The translations under genes and the position numbers were made by a program. The notes below the pieces were generated by a model. That model worked only from the letters and a program-made list of their open reading frames with translations, was not told where the DNA came from and made no database searches. 64,000 nt of DNA from Nioella sp965215655. GTDB taxonomy: Bacteria; Pseudomonadota; Alphaproteobacteria; Rhodobacterales; Rhodobacteraceae. Shown piece after piece: positions 1 to 8,140 of the stretch. Position 1 is the stretch's first letter; every line of letters starts with the position of its first letter. The DNA lies in the NCBI RefSeq assembly GCF_965215655.1, contig NZ_OZ244111.1, forward strand, positions 4,075,532 through 4,139,531, read 5' to 3'.

Positions 1-13
1 GGTTTCAGCCCGG

Positions 14-679
14 TCAAAAGTCCAGATTCGCGTAGTGGGGTGGCTGGATAAAGCCGGGGATCTGGTCGGCCAGGATCGATCGGAAAGCCGGGCGCGATTT
101 GATCTTGGCGTACCAGTCCTTGACCACGGCCGACCGGTTCCAGTCCACGTCCGAGATATAGTCAAGGCAGGACAGATGCGCCGCGGCGGTGAAATCGGCA
201 AGGCTCAGGCTGTCGCCCGCAAGCCAGCGGCGATGATCTAGCAGCCATGTCATGTAATCGAGGTGGAACTTGATCTTCTGCGCCCCGGTTTTCACGGCTT
301 TGCCGTCCGGGTAGCCGCCGCGCATCACCTTCTTGTTCACGCGCTCATAGACAAGATTCGCCGTTACCTCGTGGTGAAACTTGTCGTCGAACCAGAAACA
401 CAGCCGCCGCACCTCGGCCCTCGACGCCGGATCGCGGGGCATCAGGGCGGGTTCGGGGTGGGTTTCCTCGATATATTCGCAGATCGCCTGGCTTTCGGTC
501 AGCAGCATCCCGTCCATCTTCAGAACCGGCACCTTGGCCGCCGGATTGCGGCGCAGAAACTCGCCCGAGGGTTCCCAGTAGCGCTCGTCGATCAGCTCAA
601 CATCGATCTTCTTCTCGGCCAGAACCAGCCGGACCTTGCGGCAGAAAGGGGAGAGGGCGAAGTGGTAGAGGCGGGTCAT
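14..679 (-). CDS. Glutathione S-transferase family protein
   Basis: This 221-residue protein has the two-domain plan of cytosolic glutathione transferases. The N-terminal thioredoxin-fold half (about residues 1-80) carries SPFCRKVRLVL near the start and the cis-proline/glutathione contact region AAKVPVLKMDG followed by LTESQAICEYIEE, typical of GSTs that grip glutathione through the ES pair. The C-terminal half is helical and ends with a SLADFTAAAHLS helix, the conserved N-capping motif. It probably conjugates or reduces a small electrophile, but the substrate cannot be told from sequence. It starts at an ATG at 679. The next gene on the same strand, mtgA, lies on its 5' side about 50 bases away. 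Family assignment is firm, exact role unknown. Confidence 0.9.
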   Translation of the reverse strand: MTRLYHFALSPFCRKVRLVLAEKKIDVELIDERYWEPSGEFLRRNPAAKVPVLKMDGMLLTESQAICEYIEETHPEPALMPRDPASRAEVRRLCFWFDDKFHHEVTANLVYERVNKKVMRGGYPDGKAVKTGAQKIKFHLDYMTWLLDHRRWLAGDSLSLADFTAAAHLSCLDYISDVDWNRSAVVKDWYAKIKSRPAFRSILADQIPGFIQPPHYANLDF

Positions 680-732
680 GATCTGCTCTTTTTTGGCTTA
701 TCCCCTCTCTTTGCCTTGGGGCGAGGCCAATT

Positions 733-1437
733 TCAACGCGCAAAACAGGCGTCACGGCCATCCGCGCGTATCGTTGCCGCCCCGTCGGCGATCCGCGCGG
801 CCCGTTCGCGCAAAGCCGCCGAGGGGGAGGAGGCCGACCGTTCGCGCGGGTTTGGCAGAACGGCGGCCAGACGCGCGGCCTGCGTCGGGTTCAGATCGGC
901 GGCGGAGATGCCGAAATAATGCTGGGCGGCGGCCTCGGCCCCAAAGATGCCCTCGTCGAACTCGACGATGTTCAGATAGACCTCCAGCACCCGGCGCTTG
1001 GTCCAGATCAGCTCCATCACCGGGGTCATCAGCCCCTCCAGCGCCTTTCGGGCCCAGGACCGCCCCTGCCACAGGAAGGCATTTTTCACCACTTGCTGGC
1101 TGATTGTGGACCCGCCGCGCGACATGCCCTCGGCAATCGCGGCGCGGATCGCGTCCATGTCAAACCCCGCATGCAGGCAGAAATTCGCGTCCTCGGCGGC
1201 CACCACGGCCCGCGCCAGATGTGGCGAGATGTCCTCCATCGGTCGCCACACCTGCACCACCTCGCCCAGCCGCGCTCGCTCGCTCAGCATATAGGGCGTG
1301 GTGGGCGGCGCCACGATGGCATAAAGCGCGATCCATGCCGTGGCCAGAACGGCAAACAGCAACACCCCCCGAAACAGCCAGCGCAATAGGAAACGCAGCA
1401 GCGGTCGCCGTCTCGCCTTGCTCGTCTTCCGGGCCAA
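733..1437 (-). CDS. mtgA: Monofunctional biosynthetic peptidoglycan transglycosylase MtgA
   Basis: Glycosyltransferase family 51 enzyme that polymerises lipid II into glycan strands at the inner membrane. One membrane segment (about residues 15-40, LLRWLFRGVLLFAVLATAW) is followed by the GT51 domain with its hallmarks: AAEDANFCLHAGFD holding the catalytic Glu, RGGSTISQQVVKNAFL, and RRVLEVYLNIVEFDEGIFG. No transpeptidase domain follows, so it is the monofunctional form. I chose a TTG start at 1437 because a perfect AGGAGG lies about six bases upstream. The frame stays open further upstream, but that extension would translate a dispersed intergenic repeat (1454-1487) and overlap arsC. The resulting 234 residues fit the family length. 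Confidence 0.88.
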   Translation of the reverse strand: MARKTSKARRRPLLRFLLRWLFRGVLLFAVLATAWIALYAIVAPPTTPYMLSERARLGEVVQVWRPMEDISPHLARAVVAAEDANFCLHAGFDMDAIRAAIAEGMSRGGSTISQQVVKNAFLWQGRSWARKALEGLMTPVMELIWTKRRVLEVYLNIVEFDEGIFGAEAAAQHYFGISAADLNPTQAARLAAVLPNPRERSASSPSAALRERAARIADGAATIRADGRDACFAR

Positions 1438-1453
1438 TCGCGCCTCCTGCCTT

Positions 1454-1487
1454 CTTCTTGGTCCAAATACTCCCGCCAGAGGCGTCC
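1454..1487 (+). repeat. Dispersed intergenic repeat, copy 1 (TTGGTCCAAATAC core)
   Basis: The segment CTTGGTCCAAATACTCCCGC plus GCCAGAGGCG matches the head of the elements at 12511 and 28691. Here only this head block is present, lying between arsC and mtgA. Its second half is an imperfect palindrome of the CTCCGCCGGAG kind. Role unknown; position between genes suggests a transcript-end or mRNA-processing element. Confidence 0.6.
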
Positions 1488-1531
1488 GCGCTCTCCGTGC
1501 GCGCGACGATCCTTTCATAAGCGGGGCGGGA

Positions 1532-1882
1532 TCAGCCCCTGTCCAGCACCTCATGCACCCGTTCCGGCGGACGGCAGATTGCCGCCTGATCGCCCGCTAC
1601 GACGATGGGCCGCTCCACCAGCACCGGATGCGCGATCATCGCGGCCAGGATCGTGGCGTCATCGGCCTTGGCCAGCCCAAGCTCCGGCGCGGGGTCCTGT
1701 TTCACGCGCAGCGCCGCGCGCGGGCTGATGCCAGCCTTTTTGAACAGGTCGGTCAGCAGCACCTCGGTCCAGCCGGTTTTCAGGTATTCCACAACCTCGG
1801 GCTCCACACCGGCAGCGCGGATCAACTCCAGCGCCTGACGCGACTTGCTACACCTGGGGTTGTGGTAGATCGTAACGCTCAT
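1532..1882 (-). CDS. arsC: Arsenate reductase (ArsC, glutaredoxin-coupled type)
   Basis: A 116-residue member of the ArsC/Spx thioredoxin-fold family. The catalytic cysteine sits in NPRCSKSRQALELI near residue 11, and the downstream ILAAMIAHPVLVERPIVV block holds the conserved arginine that binds the oxyanion. Such enzymes reduce arsenate to arsenite using glutathione and glutaredoxin in the cytoplasm. The start was set at the ATG at 1882 (MSVTIYHNPRC), which gives the normal length; the longer open frame upstream has no homology-like content. No ars operon genes are nearby, so the physiological substrate is unsure, as is common for solitary copies. Confidence 0.9.
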   Translation of the reverse strand: MSVTIYHNPRCSKSRQALELIRAAGVEPEVVEYLKTGWTEVLLTDLFKKAGISPRAALRVKQDPAPELGLAKADDATILAAMIAHPVLVERPIVVAGDQAAICRPPERVHEVLDRG

Positions 1883-1990
1883 CTTTGGCCTCCGGCTTGG
1901 GTGCGCGCAGGGTAAGCGGGAAGCAACCGATTGAAAACCTGTCATGAAAATGTGGCTTGAAGCCGGAAAAAACCGGTGCCAGATTGGAGC

Positions 1991-3799
1991 ATGGAAAAAC
2001 AATCTTCATTCAAATCATGGGCCGAATCTGCGGCCCGACTCGTGGCCATCGCGGCCGGGCGTGAACCGGCCGATCTGGTTCTGCGCAATCTCAAGCTCGT
2101 CAATGTTCAAAGCCGGGAAGTGCTGGATGGCTGGCAGGTGGCGGTGGCCGATGGCCGCTTTGCCTATGTCGGCCCGGATGCCAGCCATTGCATTGGCGAC
2201 GGCACCGAAGTGGTCGATTGCGGCGGGCGCTACCTGATCCCCGGCCTTTGTGACGGCCACATGCATATCGAATCGGGCATGCTGACGCCTGCCGAATTCG
2301 CCCGCGCGGTCATCCCCCACGGCACCACCACCATGTTCACCGATCCGCACGAGATCGCCAATGTGATGGGGCTGGAAGGCGTGCGCCTGATGCATGACGA
2401 GGCGCTGATGCAGCCCGTCAATATCTACACGCAGATGCCTTCCTGCGCACCGTCCGCGCCGGGGCTGGAAACGACAGGCTATGAGATCGGGCCAGAGGAT
2501 GTGGCCGAGGCGATGACATGGCCCGGCATCATCGGGCTGGGCGAAATGATGAACTTCCCCGGCGTCGTGAATGGCGATCCGCAGATGTTGGCGGAAATGG
2601 CTGCGACGATGAACGCCGGAAAAACCGTGGGCGGCCACTATGCCAGCCCCGACCGCGGCCCTGCCTTCCACGCCTATGCGGCGGGCGGGCCTGCGGACGA
2701 CCACGAAGGCACCCGCGAAAGCGACGCGATTGACCGCGTTCGGCAAGGGATGCGGTCGATGCTGCGGCTTGGGTCCGCGTGGTATGACGTGGAAAGCCAG
2801 ATCACGGCGGTCACGGAAAAGGGTCTCGATCCGCGCAATTTCGTGCTTTGCACGGATGATTGCCATTCCGGCACGCTGATCCATGACGGCCATATGAACC
2901 GCGTCTTGCGTCATGCCATCGACTGCGGCTGTGATCCTCTGGTGGCGATCCAGATGTGCACCGTGAACACCGCCACCCATTTCGGGTTGGAACGGGAACT
3001 TGGCTCCATCGCGCCGGGTCGCCGGGCTGACATGGTCCTGACGAGTGACCTCAGGACCCTGCCCATTGAAGTGGTATACGGGCGCGGCGTGAAACTGGCC
3101 GAGAACGGGGACATCCTTGTCGATTGCCCGCATCTCGACTGGCCCGCCAAGGCGCGCAACACCGTGCATCTGGGCAAGGCGCTGACCGCGCAGGATTTCG
3201 AGATCGAGGCCCCCGCAGGCGCCAATTCCGCCCATGTCAAAGTGATCGGCGTCGTCGAAAACCAGGCCCCGACCGAGGCGCTGACCGCTGAATTGCCGGT
3301 CGTTGACGGGCTGGTCGAGGGCGAAGGCGATGTCTGCCAGATCGCCCTTGTCGAACGGCATCGGGCCACAGGCGGCGTGGTCAATGCCTTCGTGTCCGGC
3401 TTTGGCTACAAAGGCCCGATGGCCATGGCCTCCACCGTGGCCCATGACAGCCACCACATCATCGTGGTGGGCACCGACCGGGACAACATGGCCAAGGCGG
3501 CCATGCGGCTCTCTGAGGTCGGCGGCGGTGTCACCGTGTTCAAGGACGGGGAAGAAATCGCCCTGGTCGAACTGCCCATTGCCGGGCTGATGAGCGACGA
3601 TCTCGCCTCTCGCGTGGCCGACAAGGCGCAGGGAATCGTGGCTGCCATGGCCGAATGCGGATGTACGCTGAACAACGCCTATATGCAGCATTCTCTGCTG
3701 GCGCTCGTGGTGATCCCCAGCCTCAGGATCTCCGATCTCGGGTTGGTGGACGTGACCACGTTCGAGCTGACCTCACTTTTCGTGGAGGGCGACCAATGA
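1991..3799 (+). CDS. ade: Adenine deaminase
   Basis: Amidohydrolase-superfamily enzyme that hydrolyses adenine to hypoxanthine and ammonia. The metal-binding motif GHMHIESGMLTP is followed by TTTMFTDPHEIANVMG, and later FVLCTDDCHSG supplies further metal ligands. The C-terminal part, with VVGTDRDNMAKAAM and the end block ECGCTLNNAYMQHSLLALVVIPSLRISDLGL, is typical of bacterial Ade. About 602 residues from the ATG at 1991; a GTG five codons upstream (1976) is also possible, because the GGAG is very close to the ATG. The stop overlaps the start of amn in an ATGA arrangement, so the two are translationally coupled: Amn makes adenine from AMP and Ade consumes it. Confidence 0.93.
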   Translation: MEKQSSFKSWAESAARLVAIAAGREPADLVLRNLKLVNVQSREVLDGWQVAVADGRFAYVGPDASHCIGDGTEVVDCGGRYLIPGLCDGHMHIESGMLTPAEFARAVIPHGTTTMFTDPHEIANVMGLEGVRLMHDEALMQPVNIYTQMPSCAPSAPGLETTGYEIGPEDVAEAMTWPGIIGLGEMMNFPGVVNGDPQMLAEMAATMNAGKTVGGHYASPDRGPAFHAYAAGGPADDHEGTRESDAIDRVRQGMRSMLRLGSAWYDVESQITAVTEKGLDPRNFVLCTDDCHSGTLIHDGHMNRVLRHAIDCGCDPLVAIQMCTVNTATHFGLERELGSIAPGRRADMVLTSDLRTLPIEVVYGRGVKLAENGDILVDCPHLDWPAKARNTVHLGKALTAQDFEIEAPAGANSAHVKVIGVVENQAPTEALTAELPVVDGLVEGEGDVCQIALVERHRATGGVVNAFVSGFGYKGPMAMASTVAHDSHHIIVVGTDRDNMAKAAMRLSEVGGGVTVFKDGEEIALVELPIAGLMSDDLASRVADKAQGIVAAMAECGCTLNNAYMQHSLLALVVIPSLRISDLGLVDVTTFELTSLFVEGDQ

Positions 3800-5280
3800 C
3801 CCCCGTTTCCCAACAACTGCCCCTCGAAACCCCGAAAGAGGCCGAGCCGCGCTATTTCTCCGATCCGGGCGAGGCGGTGGACTATCTGCAAAAGCTCTAT
3901 GCGGATGCGACAAGCTTCCTTCAGGCCCGGTTTTCCGAAGTGGTCGAGTCCGGCATGCCCGACCGCCGCTACCGCGCCTTCTATCCCGAAATCAGGATCA
4001 CAACGACCAGCTATGGCCATGTCGATAGCCGCCTGTCCTTCGGGCACGTGGCCGAACCCGGCACATATGCCACCACCGTCACGCGGCCCGACCTGTTCCA
4101 GCACTACCTGACCCAGCAGCTTAAACTGCTGATCGACAATCATGGCGTGCAGGTTTGTGTCTGCGCCTCGCAAACGCCGATCCCGGTGCATTTCGCGGTG
4201 CTGAACGACGCCGACATTCAGATCCCCCATGACGGGGCCATGTCCTTCCCGCTGCGCGATGTGTTCGACGTGCCCGATCTGGGCACCACCAATGACGACA
4301 TCGTCAACGGCTACGGCTTCAAGAACGAGGATGGGTCGGGCGCTCTGGCGCCCTTCACCGCGCAGCGGGTGGACTATTCGCTGGCGCGTCTGTCGCATTA
4401 CACCGCCACGGGGCCGGAGCATTTCCAGAACCACGTCCTGTTCACCAACTACCAGTTCTATGTCGAGGAATTCGTGGCCTATGGGCGGCAGATGCTGGCC
4501 GATCCCGACAGCGGCTACACCGCGCTTGTGGGGCCGGGCAATGACGTGGTGACCGAACCCGACCAGCAGCTGAACACGCCCGCGAAGCTGCCGCAGATGC
4601 CCACCTATCACCTAAAGCGTAAAGGCGGCGGTGGCATCACGCTGGTCAATATCGGTGTGGGGCCGTCGAACGCCAAAACCGCGACCGACCATATTGCCGT
4701 GCTGCGCCCGCATGTCTGGCTGATGGTGGGCCATTGCGCCGGGCTGCGGAATTCGCAAAGCCTTGGCGATTTCGTGCTCGCCCACGCTTATCTGCGTGAA
4801 GACAATGTTCTGGATGACGATCTGCCCGTCTGGGTGCCAGTCCCGGCACTGGCCGAAGTGCAGATCGCGCTGGAACAGGCGGTGGCGGATGTCGCTGAAG
4901 TGTCAGGGTTCGAGCTGAAGAAGATCATGCGGACCGGCACCGTCGCCACCATCGACAACCGCAACTGGGAACTGCGCGATCAGTCCGGCCCGGTGCACCG
5001 ACTGTCCCAGTCCCGCGCCATCGCGCTGGACATGGAAAGCGCCACCATCGCGGCCAACGGCTTCCGCTTCCGGGTTCCCTATGGCACGCTTCTGTGTGTT
5101 TCGGACAAGCCCCTGCATGGCGAGTTGAAGCTGCCCGGCATGGCCAGCGCCTTCTATAAAACGCAGGTGTCACGGCATCTTCTGATCGGAATCCGGGCCA
5201 TGGAAACGCTGCGGGAAATGCCCCTTGAACGGCTCCACAGCCGGAAATTGCGCAGTTTCGAGGAGACGGCCTTCCTGTGA
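3796..5280 (+). CDS. amn: AMP nucleosidase
   Basis: Hydrolyses AMP to adenine and ribose 5-phosphate. The protein is 494 residues from the ATG at 3796, close to the 484 of the E. coli enzyme. The N-terminal half is the Amn-specific domain, and the C-terminal half is the nucleoside phosphorylase fold, with VNIGVGPSNAKTATDHIAVL, HVWLMVGHCAGLRNSQSLGD and the late ALDMESATIAANGFRF with VSDKPLHGELK. The start lies inside the ade stop (ATGA), which fixes it well. Pairing with adenine deaminase gives a two-step AMP to hypoxanthine salvage or catabolic route. Confidence 0.95.
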   Translation: MTPVSQQLPLETPKEAEPRYFSDPGEAVDYLQKLYADATSFLQARFSEVVESGMPDRRYRAFYPEIRITTTSYGHVDSRLSFGHVAEPGTYATTVTRPDLFQHYLTQQLKLLIDNHGVQVCVCASQTPIPVHFAVLNDADIQIPHDGAMSFPLRDVFDVPDLGTTNDDIVNGYGFKNEDGSGALAPFTAQRVDYSLARLSHYTATGPEHFQNHVLFTNYQFYVEEFVAYGRQMLADPDSGYTALVGPGNDVVTEPDQQLNTPAKLPQMPTYHLKRKGGGGITLVNIGVGPSNAKTATDHIAVLRPHVWLMVGHCAGLRNSQSLGDFVLAHAYLREDNVLDDDLPVWVPVPALAEVQIALEQAVADVAEVSGFELKKIMRTGTVATIDNRNWELRDQSGPVHRLSQSRAIALDMESATIAANGFRFRVPYGTLLCVSDKPLHGELKLPGMASAFYKTQVSRHLLIGIRAMETLREMPLERLHSRKLRSFEETAFL

Positions 5281-5322
5281 CGCTGGGGAATTTGCCCCAA
5301 AATGCTTGTTTTTTGAGGAAAT

Positions 5323-5352
5323 GGCACACTAGTCATTGTGTGCCCCTACAAT
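5323..5352 (+). promoter_or_regulatory. Inverted repeat and possible -10 box upstream of HU
   Basis: GGCACAC (5323-5329) and GTGTGCC (5338-5344) form a perfect 7-base inverted repeat with an 8-base spacer. A good -10-like TACAAT follows at 5347-5352. No convincing -35 is seen at the usual spacing. This could be an operator over the hup promoter. The assignment rests on sequence alone. Confidence 0.35.
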
Positions 5353-5411
5353 ATTCGGGTAGCTTTCCCGCAACGAGCCCCATGGGTTCGGGCAGTTAAG
5401 GAGAACAGAAC

Positions 5412-5702
5412 ATGGCACAAAAGCCCATGACCAAGACCCAGCTTGTTGCAGCCCTTGCCGAAGAGATGGGCAGCGACAAGAAAGCTGCTTCCGCAGCGCT
5501 CGACGCAGTGACCGCCGTCGTGTCCAAAGAAGTCGCCGCTGGCGGCGCCGTGACCCTTCCCGGTATCGGCAAAGTGTATTGCCGCGAACGCCCCGAGCGT
5601 ATGGTGCGCAACCCTGCAACGGGTGAGCAGATCAAGAAAGAAGCCGACAAGGTGGTCAAGGTGACCATCGCGAAGGCTCTGAAGGACAGCGTCAACGGCT
5701 AA
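5412..5702 (+). CDS. hup: HU family DNA-binding protein
   Basis: A 96-residue HU/IHF-family protein that bends and compacts DNA. It has the N-terminal dimerisation helices (MTKTQLVAALAEEMGSDKKA), the VTLPGIGKVYCRER strand pair, and the DNA-binding arm RMVRNPATGEQIKKEA, in which the NPATGE loop carries the intercalating proline. The C-terminal helix VVKVTIAKALKDSV closes the fold. A clear ribosome site AAGGAG lies about ten bases before the ATG. The gene is monocistronic, with its own upstream region and a strong terminator at 5727-5753. HU versus IHF subunit is called from the overall pattern. Confidence 0.92.
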   Translation: MAQKPMTKTQLVAALAEEMGSDKKAASAALDAVTAVVSKEVAAGGAVTLPGIGKVYCRERPERMVRNPATGEQIKKEADKVVKVTIAKALKDSVNG

Positions 5703-5726
5703 TCGCCGGACCCGTCTGACAGAATT

Positions 5727-5753
5727 GGGCCGCCTGTTCGGGCGGCCCTTTTT
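5727..5753 (+). terminator. Rho-independent terminator of hup
   Basis: GGGCCGCC (5727-5734) and GGCGGCCC (5741-5748) form an 8-base perfect stem with a six-base loop, followed by TTTTT. It sits between hup and the convergent glutathione transferase gene. Confidence 0.9.
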
Positions 5754-5757
5754 CGTT

Positions 5758-6372
5758 TCAGACGGTTGCTGCCATCAGGTCCGCATCATAGGCCAGTGCC
5801 GCCTGCATGGCCGGGCGATTGGCGCAACGCGCAACCCAACCCTGAATGTCCGGATTGTCGGGCATCAGGTGCGGCAGGGTGCTGAAAGTGGAGGCGATGA
5901 TCAGGTCGGCAATCGTGAAGTCATCGCCCATCAGATAGCTGTTCCGCTCCAGCGCGTCGGCCAGCCGATCCGTGGCCTCGGGCAGACCCCGGAACGTGGT
6001 GTTCAGCACCGGGTGCGCGACCCCGCACAAGGTCAACACGATCACCGGTTCCAGAACGCCGCAATACCAGGACAGCCAGCTCAGAAGCGGGCCACGATCC
6101 GCTGCACCGACCTGCGGGGCCAATCCGGCCTCCGGTGCCAGTTCCGCAAGATAGAGCGCAATCGCCGTCGATTCCCGGATCACCGCACCGTCATGCACCA
6201 GCAGCGGCACCTTGCCCTCTGGGTGCGGGTTCTTCAGGTCACGCCCGCCGCTGCCATCCGCGCGGGAAACGGTCACCGGTTCAATCTGCACCCGATCCAG
6301 AAGGCCCAGTTCGTGGATCAGCGCAACGATCCGCGTCGAGCGGCTTAGGGGTGCGTGGTAGAGCGTCAACAA
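5758..6372 (-). CDS. Glutathione S-transferase family protein
   Basis: About 204 residues with a thioredoxin-fold N-terminus (LTLYHAPLSRSTRIVALIHE), the glutathione-binding region EGKVPLLVHDGAVIRESTAIALYLAE, and a helical C-terminus with FTIADLIIASTFSTL. I set the start at TTG 6372 (a second TTG follows at 6369), because GAAGGA lies about six bases upstream and the protein then begins directly with the first beta strand; the longer frame to 6558 would overlap the divergent regulator. It is divergent from a WYL-domain regulator, which suggests control by that neighbour. Substrate unknown. Confidence 0.85.
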   Translation of the reverse strand: MLTLYHAPLSRSTRIVALIHELGLLDRVQIEPVTVSRADGSGGRDLKNPHPEGKVPLLVHDGAVIRESTAIALYLAELAPEAGLAPQVGAADRGPLLSWLSWYCGVLEPVIVLTLCGVAHPVLNTTFRGLPEATDRLADALERNSYLMGDDFTIADLIIASTFSTLPHLMPDNPDIQGWVARCANRPAMQAALAYDADLMAATV

Positions 6373-6451
6373 GGGGTGTTCCTTCGTCTGTTGAGTTACT
6401 GAGTAGCGCCTGTATGCTCCCGCAATCCTGTCAGTTTCCGTCAGGAGCGTC
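6373..6451. promoter_or_regulatory. Divergent control region, GST / WYL regulator
   Basis: This 79-base gap holds the promoters of two divergent genes. The near-direct repeat TGTCAG / CGTCAGG (within CCTGTCAGTTTCCGTCAGG) lies just before the regulator start and may be part of its operator. Divergent pairing with a DeoR/YafY-type regulator commonly means autoregulation and control of the neighbour; that is inference. Confidence 0.35.
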
Positions 6452-7138
6452 ATGCCCCGCACCGACCGCCTTTTTCGCCTGCTGCACCTGTTGCGCAGCC
6501 TGCCCCCACCCATCACTGCCGCACGGCTGGCGGAAGAAACCGGCGTGTCCGAACGCACGCTTTACCGCGACATCGACAGCCTGCGCGCGGCAGGCGCGCT
6601 GATCGACGGCGAAGCGGGATACGGTTATCGCCTGACCGAAGACCCCGCGGTTCCGCCGCAGATGTTCGACCGGCACGAGGTCGAGGCGCTGGTTCTGGGC
6701 CTGTCTGAGGTCAGAGCAACCGGCGACACCGCCCTGGCAGACGCCGCCGACCGGGCGCTTGCCAAGATCACTGCGCGCTTGCCGGAACGGGTGGCGCAGC
6801 AGGCCGCCCATGCGGTCAGCATGGTCTATCGTTTCCGACCGTCCGCCCGCGCGTCGGAACTGCTGGAACCGCTGCGTCAGGCCTCGTGGGCCGAGCGTGC
6901 GGTCGACATCACCTATGTCGATCGGCTTGGGAAACGAACGCACCGCCGTATCTGGCCCCTTTCCATCATCTTCCTCGAACAGCGCCAGTTCGTCCTTGCA
7001 TGGTGTTGCCTGCGTCAGGGCTTTCGCAAGTTCGACCCCGAACAGATCGAAAGCCTGACAGACTCAGACGACTCCTTCCGCCCGCACCGGGTGCGCCTGC
7101 TGCGCGACTATGTCGATCAGCTGCGGAATGGGGGCTGA
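6452..7138 (+). CDS. YafY/DeoR-type transcriptional regulator with WYL domain
   Basis: A 228-residue DNA-binding regulator. The N-terminal winged helix-turn-helix (residues 1-60) contains ITAARLAEETGVSERTLYRD with the recognition helix ERTLYRDIDSLRAAG and a wing DGEAGYGYRL. The C-terminal half is a WYL-type ligand-sensing domain: VDITYVDRLGKRTHRRIWPLSIIFLEQRQFVLAWC followed by FRKFDPEQIESL. It lies divergently from a glutathione transferase and probably controls it. The ligand is unknown. Confidence 0.88.
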   Translation: MPRTDRLFRLLHLLRSLPPPITAARLAEETGVSERTLYRDIDSLRAAGALIDGEAGYGYRLTEDPAVPPQMFDRHEVEALVLGLSEVRATGDTALADAADRALAKITARLPERVAQQAAHAVSMVYRFRPSARASELLEPLRQASWAERAVDITYVDRLGKRTHRRIWPLSIIFLEQRQFVLAWCCLRQGFRKFDPEQIESLTDSDDSFRPHRVRLLRDYVDQLRNGG

Positions 7139-7193
7139 CCTTTCCCGCGTCGCGGGATAAGGCAGTTAACAGGGCAAGAAACGGAGATACGGC

Positions 7194-8072
7194 ATGGATC
7201 TGCGCGCAATCGGCATGGGGCTGGCTTTCGCCCTGATCTGGTCTTCGGCCTTCTCCTCGGCGCGTATCATCGTGGCCGCCGCCCCGCCACTTACGGCGCT
7301 GGCGATTCGCTTTGCCATCTCCGGTGCAATCGGTGTCCTGATTGCCCGTGCACTAGGGCAAAACTGGCAGCTCAGCCGCGCCCAGTGGCGCTCGGTCATC
7401 ATTTTCGGCATCTGCCAGAACGCGCTCTATCTTGGTCTCAATTTCGTGGCCATGCAGTGGATTGAGGCATCTTTGGCCGCCATTATCGCGTCTTCCATGC
7501 CGCTGATCGTGGCCGCCGCCAACTGGGCCATCTTCCGTGAAAAGCTGCCTGTCATGGGCGTTGTCGGCCTGATGGCGGGCTTTGGCGGCGTCGCGCTGAT
7601 CATGGCGCAGCGGCTGACCGGTGGGGTCGATCCGCTTGGCGTCGCGCTGTGCATCGTCGGCGCCATTGCACTGGCCGTCGCCACGCTGACCGTGACCGGC
7701 GCATCCTCTGGCAAGAGCAGCGGGGCCAGCGTGCTGATGATCGTGGGTCTTCAGATGCTGGTGGGCGGCGCGGCGCTGGTGCCCTTTGCACTGGTGATGG
7801 AAAGCTGGGTGGTGGACTGGTCCTGGCAGTTGATCGTCGCCTTCATCTACACCTGTTTTGCCCCCGGCCTGCTGGCCACCTGGATCTGGTTTCTGCTGGT
7901 GCAGCGCATCGGGGCCACGCGTGGCGCGACCTTCCACTTCCTCAACCCGTTCTTCGGGGTGGCAATCGCAGCAGTGATTCTGGGCGAACGCCTGGGTTGG
8001 GCAGATATCCTTGGCGTCACGATCATCGCGGCTGGCATTCTGGCGGTGCAACTGGCTCGCGCCGCCCGCTGA
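7194..8072 (+). CDS. EamA/DMT family transporter
   Basis: A 292-residue inner-membrane protein with about ten hydrophobic segments in two homologous EamA halves. The first half has SAFSSARIIVAAAPPLTALAIRFAISG and the second FAPGLLATWIWFLLVQRIGATRGATFHFLNPFFGVAIAAVILGE, both typical of drug/metabolite exporters. The cargo cannot be predicted. It starts at ATG 7194 with GAAACGGAGA upstream and follows the WYL regulator on the same strand after 55 bases. Confidence 0.9.
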   Translation: MDLRAIGMGLAFALIWSSAFSSARIIVAAAPPLTALAIRFAISGAIGVLIARALGQNWQLSRAQWRSVIIFGICQNALYLGLNFVAMQWIEASLAAIIASSMPLIVAAANWAIFREKLPVMGVVGLMAGFGGVALIMAQRLTGGVDPLGVALCIVGAIALAVATLTVTGASSGKSSGASVLMIVGLQMLVGGAALVPFALVMESWVVDWSWQLIVAFIYTCFAPGLLATWIWFLLVQRIGATRGATFHFLNPFFGVAIAAVILGERLGWADILGVTIIAAGILAVQLARAAR

Positions 8073-8140
8073 CGTCACTGTGATGCCCGCTCACGCAGGC
8101 GTCAGATGACATTACAGCGCCTTCGCGCCAGAACAGGCGC

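Noticed and set aside
2015..3691. Long minus-strand open frame opposite ade
   Set aside because: Antisense of the adenine deaminase gene with no recognisable domain.
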